Origin: Symsagittifera roscoffensis
Taxonomy: Eukaryota > Xenacoelomorpha > Acoela > Convolutidae
Direction: 5' to 3'
DNA length: 64,000 nucleotides
Assembly (NCBI RefSeq): GCF_963678635.1
Contig: NC_087064.1
Span: 20,572,509 to 20,636,508, forward strand
The notes beneath the pieces were generated by a model that was not told where the DNA came from, searched no databases, and saw only the letters and a program-made list of their open reading frames with translations. The position numbers and the translations under genes were made by a program. Below are positions 1-9,021 of the stretch, piece after piece (positions within the stretch are counted from its first letter, which is position 1; each line of letters begins with the position of its first letter).

Positions 1-590
1 CAGCTCAAGGTCAAACTTCCAAATATGACCGACTGGCACATATACCATTAGTTTTTATTGCACAGTGGACCTCTGATCCATCTCAGATCAACCCGAAACC
101 CGCCTTATCTCAACATAATCGTGTAAAAATCAATCAAGAAAATAAATTCAGAAGTCGTACATTGACATGACTCTAGACTCAAGTAAATAATGTAACTAAG
201 GTCATTCTAGAAGTTTTAAGTAATTAGTTATAACTCGAGTAGCCTTCTTTTCTGAGCCATTGGCAACTTGACTCGTCTACCTGCCCAATCACGATTCTCT
301 CTTGCCCAGCAATGGCATTATCGTTTGAATTCACTATGATCTCTGTCGGGAACAAGACATCTCTACTCGAACTGATAATTTGAGTGAAATTGAGAATAGC
401 AATTTTACTTTAGCACAAATTTTATCGACTTTCCAACAATTCTGATTCGAGTTTTCTGATAAAAATTAACTTCTGATTTTCAGTTGTTGTGACAAACTTG
501 AGCATGACATGATCGATTCGAATTTTTCAAAAATTGTTTTTTCCCCAAAAATCAACGTCAAACTTTCAAATATGACCGACTGGCTCTGGC
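1..590. repeat. Non-coding flank bounded by a direct repeat
   Basis: No convincing coding sequence is seen in the first 560 bases. The segment at about 7-34 and the one at about 556-584 share a nearly identical 28-base string (GTCAAACTT, then CAAATATGACCGACTGGC, with one change), about 550 bases apart. This could be a local duplication or the ends of an insertion. The intervening AT-rich DNA shows no recognised element. Confidence 0.4.
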
Positions 591-662
591 TCATGTTTTG
601 ACTTTCTTGAGCTGCTTCTTGCTGTTCGTTTGGTTTTCAATGATCCTGTGTTGTTGATTAGA

Positions 663-803
663 ATGAACGCAGTGATTACAGAGGAGGAGGACGAACGGAT
701 TGATCTCCTGGATTCCAAAATCGGTCGTTTTGACATCCCGTTGGAAGCAGTAGTTAAGTTCATTGCATCTTCACACGAGAAGCAAATAATGGAGATTTTT
801 CAG
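663..803 (+). CDS. Possible host coding exon, 47 codons, unknown product
   Basis: An ATG at 663 opens 47 codons rich in acidic residues (ITEEEDERIDLLD) and ends exactly at a consensus-like donor, CAG then GTATAC, at 803/804, so the exon would leave in phase 0. The frame is open upstream to at least 630, so the true start could be earlier or this may be an internal exon. No matching downstream exon was recognised. The LINE at about 1.1-5.4 kb would then lie in its intron. Support is an open frame plus a good donor; the product is unknown. Confidence 0.3.
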
Positions 804-857
804 GTATACCAATCTTTTTGTCGCAACATTTAATTTTTTCGAGGGAAGAAAAGGTAG

Positions 858-1062
858 GCATATCCAATAAATTTCGCAACTCCAAGATTTTACTTCTCCG
901 GTATCACTGATATAGGGAAAAAAGCCTGTGTGTCAGTTCCGCAGTTCCAAGGTTTAACACCTCCGGATTCACTGGAGTTTGTGCACAGAATAACTGTTTG
1001 GTTCCGCAATTGCTTGGTTGTACAACTCAGGTTTCACTGGAACCAATAACAGGGGGAGGGGC
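858..1062. repeat. Three degenerate ~80-base tandem units
   Basis: Three tandem units share the pattern TTCCGCAnTTCC, then GGTTT, an ACAC or CAAC stretch, CTCCGG and TTCACTGGA. They start near 873, 939 and 997. They lie just upstream of the LINE and could be 5' monomers of that element or an unrelated minisatellite. Confidence 0.4.
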
Positions 1063-1590
1063 TTGAATTTTTGATTTGGGGCTGTGATTAAATATTTCAA
1101 TAATTCCTATTCAGTTCCGGACGCACGGGAATTTAATTGAAATTATAGCTTGAAAATTGCTTTTACTCAAGTGTTTTTTGATTTCCCTTCTTATTTTTGT
1201 TCCCTTTTTCTGTCTTTCTGTCGCTTGTTCGCCTTCTTTTTGGTTTGCTTCTTGCGAATGAGATGTCGCAAGGAGGCTCTGGTTACCAATTTTAGGTTTT
1301 ATCGCGGTTGGTGGCTAACATTGGTGAGCTCGTACAAATTATTGGTCGACTTTTCCTTTCTCAGTAATATGTTTCTCCGAACTTCGAGAACAAGTACTCG
1401 GCTTTTCCTAAATTCGACCAAGAGGTCTGGAGTCACTTGTCTTCGTGTGTAGACAATCGCTTTAACAACTGTTTCCGAGTTAGCCTAATTGTTGTGATAA
1501 ACTTATTAAATAGTTTCAGGGATGAGCCAGCGAGGCATGGTGTTGTAAGCAATATTTACATCAGAAATCTCGTGAAATTCAAAAATTCAA

Positions 1591-2442
1591 ATGATGGAAG
1601 ATTGGAGAAACTGCCAAAACCCAATCCCCAGTAATGGTCAGTGCAGCGTGTGTGATGACTCAGGCGACGCATCACCGTGGTTATCTTGTGTTCTTTGCAA
1701 TAGACGGGCACATATGGAATGTCTTGGTCTTGGACCCGGCAGTGGAATAATCACAGGGAACATAGCATGGTCTTGTACAAGTTGTGGGCCTCTCACGAAG
1801 CTAAGTACCCTTTTATCTTGCTTTAATGAAATGGAAAAGAAACTAGCTAATGTGATGAAACTCAGCGACAAAGTTAATAGGATGGATAAAGAAATCCATT
1901 ATATGAAAACTAACGCGGGAAGAGAATCCCGTAATTACAGCCAAGTTGCTGCTGGTAATGCACAAACCCATGTAAATTATGATGACCAGATCACAATTCA
2001 GAAGCCTGATTTTTCGTTTATCAAAGGCATGCATCTCAGAAATGACAGTGTATCGTCGAACAGTTCTAGTCCAAAAAAGCGAACCCGAGTGGAAACGCCC
2101 GAAAAAAAGCCAGCGGCAATTATTGGAACGTCTGACTCACAAACATTTTTAGGGGTATCAAAACCACCACCTAGAAGACACATTTATGTTGGTCGTATTA
2201 GCAAAGATTATACCGCAGATGATGTTATTAAATGGTGTAATGAAAAAGATGCGCCACTGCAACATATCAGGGAAGTTTCAATAGAAAACGGCTCTTTCAG
2301 AAGTTTTCACTGCGTTTTCTCCGGAGATTGTTGTGAAAAAATTGAAAATTCTGCTTTCTGGCCGAAAAATGTTGTGGTCAAAAGATTTTTCTTAAACGAT
2401 AATGCTAAGACATGGTTGAAGTCTCTATCAAACAAGCCTTGA
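1591..2442 (+). CDS. LINE ORF1 protein: PHD finger, coiled coil, RRM-like C-terminus
   Basis: This 283-residue protein probably acts as the nucleic-acid-binding and chaperone component of the LINE ribonucleoprotein. Residues ~17-66 form a PHD-type zinc finger (CSVC, C..C, H..C, then WSC..C). A heptad-like helical segment at ~72-105 is probably a coiled coil. The C-terminal ~90 residues begin RHIYVGRIS and include an FWP..VVVKRFF stretch like the RNA-binding end of CR1-type ORF1 proteins. The stop is TGA followed by CTA. ORF2 continues in the same frame, so the two may be joined by readthrough. The first ATG (1591) is followed at once by a second at 1594. Confidence 0.8.
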   Translation: MMEDWRNCQNPIPSNGQCSVCDDSGDASPWLSCVLCNRRAHMECLGLGPGSGIITGNIAWSCTSCGPLTKLSTLLSCFNEMEKKLANVMKLSDKVNRMDKEIHYMKTNAGRESRNYSQVAAGNAQTHVNYDDQITIQKPDFSFIKGMHLRNDSVSSNSSSPKKRTRVETPEKKPAAIIGTSDSQTFLGVSKPPPRRHIYVGRISKDYTADDVIKWCNEKDAPLQHIREVSIENGSFRSFHCVFSGDCCEKIENSAFWPKNVVVKRFFLNDNAKTWLKSLSNKP

Positions 2443-2445
2443 CTA
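2440..2445 (+). promoter_or_regulatory. Candidate stop-codon readthrough signal TGACTA
   Basis: The only stop between ORF1 and ORF2 is a TGA directly followed by CTA, in the same frame. UGA-CUA is a known leaky termination context in eukaryotes and RNA viruses. With no early ATG in ORF2, readthrough would make an ORF1-ORF2 fusion. Use of the site is inference. Confidence 0.45.
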
Positions 2446-2454
2446 TCAAAAGCT

Positions 2455-5301
2455 TTGAAGACTTCAATTTCCATTAGCTTATTGAATGCGCGGTCGGTCA
2501 GAAATAAAACATCAAATATTGCTTCAATACTTCTATCAAATGATTTTGATTTATTTTTTCTTACGGAAACGTGGCTGAAACATGATAGCAATGAAAATTA
2601 TTTACTACGTCAGTGTTGTTCTAATTTGGAAATTTATGACACTTTTAGCCAGCCAAGAAATTACTCTAATGGAGGTGGAATAGCATTGATTTGTAGATGC
2701 GACTTCAAAGTCAACCAGTTATCATCGCTGAATCAAGCAGAGATAGAGCTAAAAGTTCTCGAAATATCCTTTCCGACCTGTCGTATATTATTCATCATCT
2801 GCTATAGGCCTCCATGTGGAGATTTTTTGATTTTTAAAGAACAATTATACAACATGATTTACGAATTTTCCACTGATTATGATTTATGTGTGATATTGGG
2901 TGATTTCAACGTACACTTCTTTAATAATAAAGACAATCGTTATTTACTCCTCCAAGATGTCTTTCAAGAGTTTGGTCTGAAACAAATTATAAACGAACCA
3001 ACACATTGCTCTGGAAATATTTTAGACTTAGTAGCTATTACAGATGAAATAAAAATATCGCAATTAAACGTGATCCCTTTCGAAGTTTCTGACCATCATG
3101 TTATATCTTTTCTACTAGCAATAAGTGTTTCAATGGCAGAACGAATTTTAAAACCTTACAGAAAATGGGACAATATTGATCTTATAGAATTAGCTGGAGA
3201 AATAGAAAGTAACTTACTGATCAATCAAATCAGTTTCGAAGAAAACAACACAGCCATGAAGGATTTCTCTGACATAGTAGCTGAAGTTACAATTGATATT
3301 AACCCAACTAAATTTCGGCTTTTTAGAAAACGTAACTGCAAATTTTTTGACCATGACTTGCAAACGATGAAGCAAAAGCGCCGTAAGTTTGAACGAATCT
3401 TCAATAAAGTTCCTTCACTGGAAAATAGATTGACTCTGAAGAATGCCAATCTGGATTGTCGCAAGTTATTTAAAGAGAAACAGTTTGATTACTACAATAG
3501 GGAAGTAAATCGTATCAAATCACAACCAAAGAGCTCATACAGTTCTTTCAATGAAGTTTTAGGAATTGATACGAGATCAGTGCTACCCAATAATTGTTCT
3601 TTATCAGATCTGGCAGATAAATTTAATACTTTCTTTATTGAGAAAATTGAGAGCGTCATTGCTTCATTGAAACCTCATAACTTTTATTACCGTGACTCAA
3701 ATGAAACATTAGCCAGAGACAAAGTGAAATTTAGTTCGTTCAATAAAGTTACTTGTGATGATATTTATAAAGCAATTGCATCCATGTCCAATGCTACCAG
3801 CCCCTGCGATTCTATGCCAACTGAGATTATGAAGAAAATTCAAAAAAGCTGGGTGCCAACTTTTACTGGCATACTGAACAATTGTTTACAGAAAGGACAT
3901 TTCCCAAATGTTTTCAAGTTAGGCATTATAAGTCCTTTTCTGAAGAAAGCAACACTTGATAGAAATCTGTTGTCTTCTTATAGACCTGTTACCCAATTAT
4001 CTTTTTCATCCAAAATTTTTGAGAGAGTAATCTCGATTCAATTGCTGCATCTTTTAAACAAGCTTGATATTCTCGATCCTTATCAATCAGCGTATCGTAA
4101 AGGATATAGCACTGAATTAGCACTTTTGAACACCAGTAATGACATTCTTAACAAGCTTTCAAGCAAATGCCCCGTAATCTTAGTGGCTCTTGACTTAAGT
4201 GCTGCCTTTGACACGGTCTCTCATGATATTTTATTACGCCGTCTGGAAAATTACACTGGACTTGAAGGAGCAGCTCTTGAACTTTGTAAGTCTTATTTAT
4301 GTGGTCGCTACCAGGCAGTTAAAATTAGTAGCTGGTTATCTTCGACTGAATCTGTGAAAAATGGAGTTCCCCAAGGATCCATATTAGGTCCTCTATTTTT
4401 TAGCATTTACCTTTTACCTCTACGGTCTCTCTTTTTATCTCTTGATTTGAATTATCAAATTTATGCGGATAATGGTTTAATTTACTTATCAGCCGCAGAT
4501 TTAAATAGTTCAGTTGATCATCTGAATGCAAGTCTAGTCAAAATTACCAAATGGTTTGAAATGAATAATGTGAAAATAAATTCTGATAAAACAGAAGTTC
4601 TGTTTGTTGACAGGAAGGTTGCAAGAGAAATAAACATACGTGTTAATAATGAAATTGTCAAATCAGAAGACACACTTACAGTGCTTGGTTTTATTTTTGA
4701 TTCCAAATTTAACTTACAACGACAAATCAATTCTGTTTGTAGCTCGGCCTATTACATTCTGCGGAAACTTTTTAGCATAAAAGCTTTCCTTTCTTTTGAG
4801 ACCCGACATTTACTCTGTCAATCCCTTATACTTAGCCGCCTTGACTATTGCAATAGCCTATATTTTGGTTTACCCAATTACCTTTTGATGAAACTGCAGA
4901 AAATACAAAATTCAGCTGGACGATTTGTATTCCAACTCAAGAAAGGAACACCAACCAGCCCTTATCTACATGATCTACATTGGTTACCAGTCTCGAAGCG
5001 AATTGAGTTCAAATTACTGTGCATTGTTTTCAAAGTACTAAACCGAAACTATTTATGTCCAGCATTTTTAAGAGACATACTCAAATTAAAACAAAATAGC
5101 TATAGCTTGCGTGATGGTCCAAAATTGGTAGTACCCAGAGTTAATTCAAGTTTAGGTAGAAGATCTTTCAGCTATTGTGGAGCAAAACTTTGGAATTCAC
5201 TGCCCCAGAAAATGCGAGAAGAAACGGACTTTCAGTTATTCAGAAAATCACTGAAGACACATTTATTCAGATCTCATTATTACACATCGGCCACGTACTA
5301 A
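2455..5301 (+). CDS. LINE ORF2: endonuclease-reverse transcriptase
   Basis: About 948 residues for target-primed reverse transcription. The N-terminal APE-like endonuclease shows LNARS, LTETWL, a YRPP block, LGDFN and SDHH, all the expected catalytic motifs. The reverse transcriptase shows SYRPV, LDLSAAFDTVSHD (~578), GVPQGSILGP (~636) and the active-site motif at ~669-672. That motif reads YADN (AAT at 4471-4473) instead of YADD, so one of the two adjacent catalytic aspartates is Asn. The C-terminus has the usual LHWLPV and LWNSLP stretches. ORF2 has no in-frame ATG before about residue 130, after the first endonuclease motifs. It lies in the same frame as ORF1 beyond TGA-CTA, so readthrough or non-AUG initiation is needed. 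Confidence 0.85.
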   Translation: MKTSISISLLNARSVRNKTSNIASILLSNDFDLFFLTETWLKHDSNENYLLRQCCSNLEIYDTFSQPRNYSNGGGIALICRCDFKVNQLSSLNQAEIELKVLEISFPTCRILFIICYRPPCGDFLIFKEQLYNMIYEFSTDYDLCVILGDFNVHFFNNKDNRYLLLQDVFQEFGLKQIINEPTHCSGNILDLVAITDEIKISQLNVIPFEVSDHHVISFLLAISVSMAERILKPYRKWDNIDLIELAGEIESNLLINQISFEENNTAMKDFSDIVAEVTIDINPTKFRLFRKRNCKFFDHDLQTMKQKRRKFERIFNKVPSLENRLTLKNANLDCRKLFKEKQFDYYNREVNRIKSQPKSSYSSFNEVLGIDTRSVLPNNCSLSDLADKFNTFFIEKIESVIASLKPHNFYYRDSNETLARDKVKFSSFNKVTCDDIYKAIASMSNATSPCDSMPTEIMKKIQKSWVPTFTGILNNCLQKGHFPNVFKLGIISPFLKKATLDRNLLSSYRPVTQLSFSSKIFERVISIQLLHLLNKLDILDPYQSAYRKGYSTELALLNTSNDILNKLSSKCPVILVALDLSAAFDTVSHDILLRRLENYTGLEGAALELCKSYLCGRYQAVKISSWLSSTESVKNGVPQGSILGPLFFSIYLLPLRSLFLSLDLNYQIYADNGLIYLSAADLNSSVDHLNASLVKITKWFEMNNVKINSDKTEVLFVDRKVAREINIRVNNEIVKSEDTLTVLGFIFDSKFNLQRQINSVCSSAYYILRKLFSIKAFLSFETRHLLCQSLILSRLDYCNSLYFGLPNYLLMKLQKIQNSAGRFVFQLKKGTPTSPYLHDLHWLPVSKRIEFKLLCIVFKVLNRNYLCPAFLRDILKLKQNSYSLRDGPKLVVPRVNSSLGRRSFSYCGAKLWNSLPQKMREETDFQLFRKSLKTHLFRSHYYTSATY

Positions 5302-5355
5302 GGAGACAGACAAAACAAACACCTTTGAGTACCAAAAAGGGTGTATAATCCAGCA

Positions 5356-5376
5356 ATGATGATGATGATGATGATG
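5356..5376. repeat. (ATG)7 tail of the LINE
   Basis: Seven perfect ATG repeats close the LINE 3' region 55 bases after the ORF2 stop. Short tandem-repeat 3' tails are usual in CR1/L2-type elements, where they are recognised during target-primed reverse transcription. Confidence 0.7.
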
Positions 5377-5379
5377 AAG

Positions 5380-6756
5380 CTTTTTTAGGTTTTTGATAAA
5401 TTTGAGAATTTTGAAAGGTCGGTATTCATTCTGAGTTGCACAAAAATTGCCGGAGTGGGCGGTGATACTGTTGTTAATTATGTCGTTCCAGCTTACGATA
5501 CCCTTGCATCGTTGAAGTATACCTCTGTTTTTGAATAGATTTTGGACGGGGATAGATTTGGGGATAAAGTCTGGTCCGCGGATAGAATAAGACTAATGTC
5601 GGAAAGTATTCTTTCGCTGTTTTTCAGTGATTGTCAGATTTTCAAGACCACTGTCTCCGATGATATAAACTATAAGGGGTCACAAAACGGCTACACTGGA
5701 GTTCATTTCTTTTGAAAAAAGACACTATGTAATAAGATTAGAAAACACGGTAGATCCCTTGGACCGTTGAGATAGTCGTGTACACCTCTGAGAGGGGACC
5801 TTCGAGAGTGCCACTGGTTGATGTGCTGTAGGAGGAACAAGTCCTGGTTGATGTACAGTTCTGGTTTCTCACTTCGATAAATTGTCCTTCTGTGGTTGCA
5901 AAGCTGCGATGAGTCACGAGTCTCAAATTATCTTTGTTTGGTTGCTCTTTACTCATTTATTTTGTGAACAAAACATCTCAACCGATTTTGGCAATAATTT
6001 GGCACTTTTTCATGATAATCTTGTGATTGATGATTAATGTCACGAATGCAATCAAAAAATAACTTGATGAATTATTTCAATGGATGTTAAATTGAATCAT
6101 TTAAATGGCAGTTTTGGTGATTCTGTTACTCGGTTTATCGATAAGCTCGTATAGACTCAAAATTTTACAGACTCAGGAAGAAGAAGACCTGTTTGCGATG
6201 AAATACGAAAGACTCAAATCAAGCCTCAAAAACGTTTTCTGGATATATTTCATCAGTAAATATGAGGAAAGTGTCCCATGCACATGGAGAATAAACTGCT
6301 GCAATAGCTGTGTAAACTCAAAGAAACTATAAAACTCAGTTTAAAACTCCCAACGCGGGGCATTTTAGCCCCATGGCTTTATGTCTAAATCCTTGTTTAT
6401 TATTATTATTATTATTATAATTCATTTTATGTCCGTTTTCTGCGCTGTGACCTTTTTGCTTTTAGACCATTCTACGCATTGACTGGCCACCGTTTTGAAG
6501 TATCCTGACAGAATTTCACACGTTCGTTAATAGTTTTTTTTTGGTTTTTCGTTTTTAACAAAAAGTATTGTATTATCAGCGTTGTGAACGAGCAATAGTT
6601 CGGTAGTTCATGGTTCAGATTGGTTAGTAGAAATTATAAATTAGTGGCCAAGGACTGCACCTTGGAATGAGTGGTCCAAGAAATGAATGGTCCAACTACG
6701 TGAGTCTTAGGTGATTTTGTTACATCTATTTTTTTCAGCAGTTCCGAATTTTATCA
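5380..6756. other. Non-coding, no gene supported
   Basis: AT-rich DNA with short open frames of 70-75 codons on each strand (minus 5738-5956, plus 6105-6332), no recognisable domains and no clean splice context. A (TTA)n microsatellite lies near 6398-6420. Nothing else is seen. Confidence 0.5.
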
Positions 6757-6764
6757 GTTCCGAA

Positions 6765-7153
6765 CAGGGGCGGATCTAGGATTTTCTCGAGGGGGGGGGG
6801 GGGGGGGGGGTTGGTTACGGATTTTCAAAAAAATTTCGAAAATTTTGACGACCTCTCTTAAAGCACTATAGAGACCGCAGATAGACCAAATATTCTGCGC
6901 CGCAGGCAAAATTTTGAAAAAACAGGTCAAAAAAGCCGTTTTTGGGCTCTTTTTGGAAAATTTTGACAAAAAAAAATGCGTTTTTTTGGCGCGCGCTCCC
7001 CCTCAAAGTTAGTACTTATTGGCGCCAATGGCGCCTTTAGAAAAATTTTAGGGTCGGTCGGCCAAAAGTGGATTTCTTAAAAAGTACCAAAGTGGGGACC
7101 CTTTGGGTCGGCAGGGGGTCGAATCCCTGAGGGGAGGGCGTCCGCCGCCCCTG
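6765..7153 (+). mobile_element. hAT-like MITE, complete, with perfect 8-bp TSD
   Basis: The 389-bp element starts CAGGGGCGG and ends CCGCCCCTG, a 9-bp perfect terminal inverted repeat. It is flanked by the identical 8-mer GTTCCGAA at 6757-6764 and 7154-7161. Eight-base target duplications and CAGGGGCGG-type ends are typical of hAT transposons. It has no transposase. Internal landmarks are a G homopolymer, GGCGCGCGCTCCCCCTC and GGTCGGCAGGGGGTCG. Related copies occur at 18827, 36932, ~42985 and 47156/61333 (the last split by an LTR element). Confidence 0.9.
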
Positions 7154-7471
7154 GTTCCGAATATAGCAGTTCCAATTTTTTTGAAAAGTTTTTTATTCGA
7201 TTGTATCGCAGTGGTTGGAAACTGAGCTTCGCTTCTTTATTGATCTTTGAAAAGGGGGGTCAATTAAAATGGGCCCTACCGTCATGCGACGGTACGTGCA
7301 CAGGTTGAATAGGGCCATACCAACGCTATATAAATACATCGACAAAATTTTATGAATAAATCAAGTCTATTTTAATGCATCAAGAGAATTGTCAATTAAA
7401 ATCTACCCTCCTCGATTACAGCACAGATAGAATTGTCTATGTTGGATGTATTTTTAAGTTTTTTGCACCCC

Positions 7472-7978
7472 CTAAAGCAGAAGTGCAAAACTCAGAAGTG
7501 CAAAACTTTTTGTTCTTATATAGTTAATTGTGTCGGAGTATGATTCGTTCCGTTTTTCGCTTAGTTTCTCTGCTAGTTTCTGGACGGTTTTTGTAGAGCC
7601 AGGTGCTGCTCCTCCAGTACACGCAAAAATTAGTGGAACAAAGCTGCTGTGTTCCACGTCCAGAATTCTTTATTGGTATTTTAATGTTTTGACACTCTCA
7701 TGATATTTGTAGGCGTCAGATATAGTTTTAGGGCAGGATTTAGCATGGGGGTTGAAAATTTTTACATCGAAAAAGGTTCGGCTGAATCGGCCTCCCCAGA
7801 GTCCATTTGCCTTGATGTCAAGTCGAGCGTCATCTTCAGTAGTGGTTGTTTTGTTGTAAAAGCTTTCGCCTTCCAACGATTGAAGTTTCGGCTCTATTTC
7901 AACATCATGGCATACTTCGTCCAGGAGTGTCGCAAGGGTATCGCGAATTTCATTATGTCTTATTGATCTTTGATGCAT
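7472..7978 (-). pseudogene. Transposon-borne nuclease-like domain, interrupted by one stop
   Basis: The minus-strand frame begins MHQRSIRHNEIRD and contains LLDEVCHDVEIEPKLQ, ARLDIKANGLW and FFDVKIFNP, then EHSSFVPLIFACTGG after a stop. I recognise this as a domain recurrent in repetitive ORFs of many invertebrate genomes, often C-terminal to a reverse transcriptase. The LDI plus FDVKI pair looks like a PD-(D/E)xK nuclease core (D, then D-x-K). A TAA at 7670-7672 interrupts an otherwise continuous frame, and an upstream in-frame stop shows the rest of the ORF is missing. Function is inferred from motif shape. Confidence 0.55.
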
Positions 7979-8007
7979 TAAAATCCTTTTAGTTGATTAG
8001 TTGATGA

Positions 8008-8337
8008 ATGGCTACCAGTGAAAGCAGCTCAAAGTTACTTAACGACTATACGTGGAAGTTTAATAGTTCATTGGATCCAGATTTTGTCATCACTTCGTCG
8101 ATGTACCCATTTATGATCCGAAATTTACTTATCCAGAAACTAACGGAAAGCGGCTTTTCGACGACTGATTTGGGCGACTCCTTGAGTGTTGCCTGTGATG
8201 CAATTGCCTCTTTGATGGAGCGTCGCATCGTCACCGAGTGCGTTAATGCAAAATTGTTATACGAAGACTCAGGCGAGCGAAGTAGCTCTGAAGTGCAATT
8301 TTTGAATCGATGTTTGAAAATGACCGATTTGTTGTAA
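8008..8337 (+). CDS. Uncharacterised 109-residue ORF inside the inverted-repeat element
   Basis: ATG at 8008 opens 109 codons ending in TAA. The protein starts MATSESSSKLL, has a helix-prone middle (LLIQKLTESGF, SVACDAIASLMERRI) and ends CLKMTDLL. No family is recognised and no signal peptide or membrane segment is seen. It is divergently oriented to the nuclease-like fragment (7472-7978) with about 30 bases between starts, so a shared promoter is possible. Because it lies between the inverted ends, it probably belongs to that element. It could also be a chance frame. Confidence 0.35.
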   Translation: MATSESSSKLLNDYTWKFNSSLDPDFVITSSMYPFMIRNLLIQKLTESGFSTTDLGDSLSVACDAIASLMERRIVTECVNAKLLYEDSGERSSSEVQFLNRCLKMTDLL

Positions 8338-9021
8338 AATTACCAAACAAAGGTGGTCTTTGTTTAATGTGGACGATATGAGGAGAAAACTACGACAAAA
8401 ACGCCTTGAAAGAGAAATGCATTGCGGGGGCAGTCTACGATTAGTAGTTAGACCAATCATCAAGCGGTGGGCTGATATCATTCAGTACTAGTTTACTTGA
8501 GACAGGCATTGAACCAGCAACGTTCAGTAAAGTAACTATTAATTGCAGCTCCCGAATAAACTAGAAAGTTTCTGTTAACATAAAGTGGGTTTTTAATTTC
8601 TTAGAAATTAAATGACTTAATTATGTTTTCGTTTCATCGAATATCGGCCGCTCGATTTAGCAAAAATGATATTTGGTCAGACCAGAAATTTCCACACTTC
8701 CTCATAATACCCTGTCCACATAATTTGTTAATAGAAAAAGTTCTGCACTCCAGAGGAAAAAAGTTTTCCACTCCTAAGCTTTGCTTTCCCGAAGATGCAC
8801 TGCACCTCTATGCATCCGCGTTGAAAAGACATTGAAAAATTCAAATAGCTTATACATATCTATTTGTGCAATATTCGAACAGGGTAGATTTTAATTGACA
8901 AGTTTAGATGTTGAAACAACTGACAAGAAATATTCTTAAAAGGCATTTAGATAGCAATGGTAAGGCCCCAGCCAACCTGTGCTCGGACCGTCGTATGAAA
9001 AAAATGCCAATTTTAATTGAC

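Larger units (their letters stand above)
1070..5376 (+). mobile_element. Non-LTR retrotransposon (LINE), jockey/CR1/L2-like, nearly intact
   Basis: The element has a two-ORF LINE architecture: PHD-finger ORF1 (1591-2442), apurinic-type endonuclease plus reverse transcriptase ORF2 (2455-5301), and a 3' end in a short simple-repeat tail, (ATG)7, at 5356-5376. PHD-containing ORF1 and an APE-type endonuclease are known from CR1/L2-type elements; the clade is not established here. The 5' edge is uncertain; 1070 is a guess from where the upstream tandem units stop. No clear target-site duplication was found. Both ORFs are open, so insertion may be recent, but one reverse transcriptase catalytic residue is altered. 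Confidence 0.8.
7259..9021. mobile_element. 1.76-kb element with ~145-bp imperfect inverted ends
   Basis: The left end (7259-7409) and the reverse complement of the right end (8882-9021) align along their whole length: both begin GTCAATTAAAAT, share CGACGGT, GCACAGGTTG and GGGCC..TACC, and close with a second GTCAATTAAAATCTACCCT. The interior carries a minus-strand nuclease-like ORF fragment (7472-7978) and a plus-strand 109-codon ORF (8008-8337). The pattern suits a DNA transposon or an inverted-repeat element; the class is unknown and no target duplication was seen. Confidence 0.6.

Noticed and set aside
7700-7966. Plus-strand 88-codon frame
   Set aside because: Antisense shadow of the recognised nuclease-like domain.
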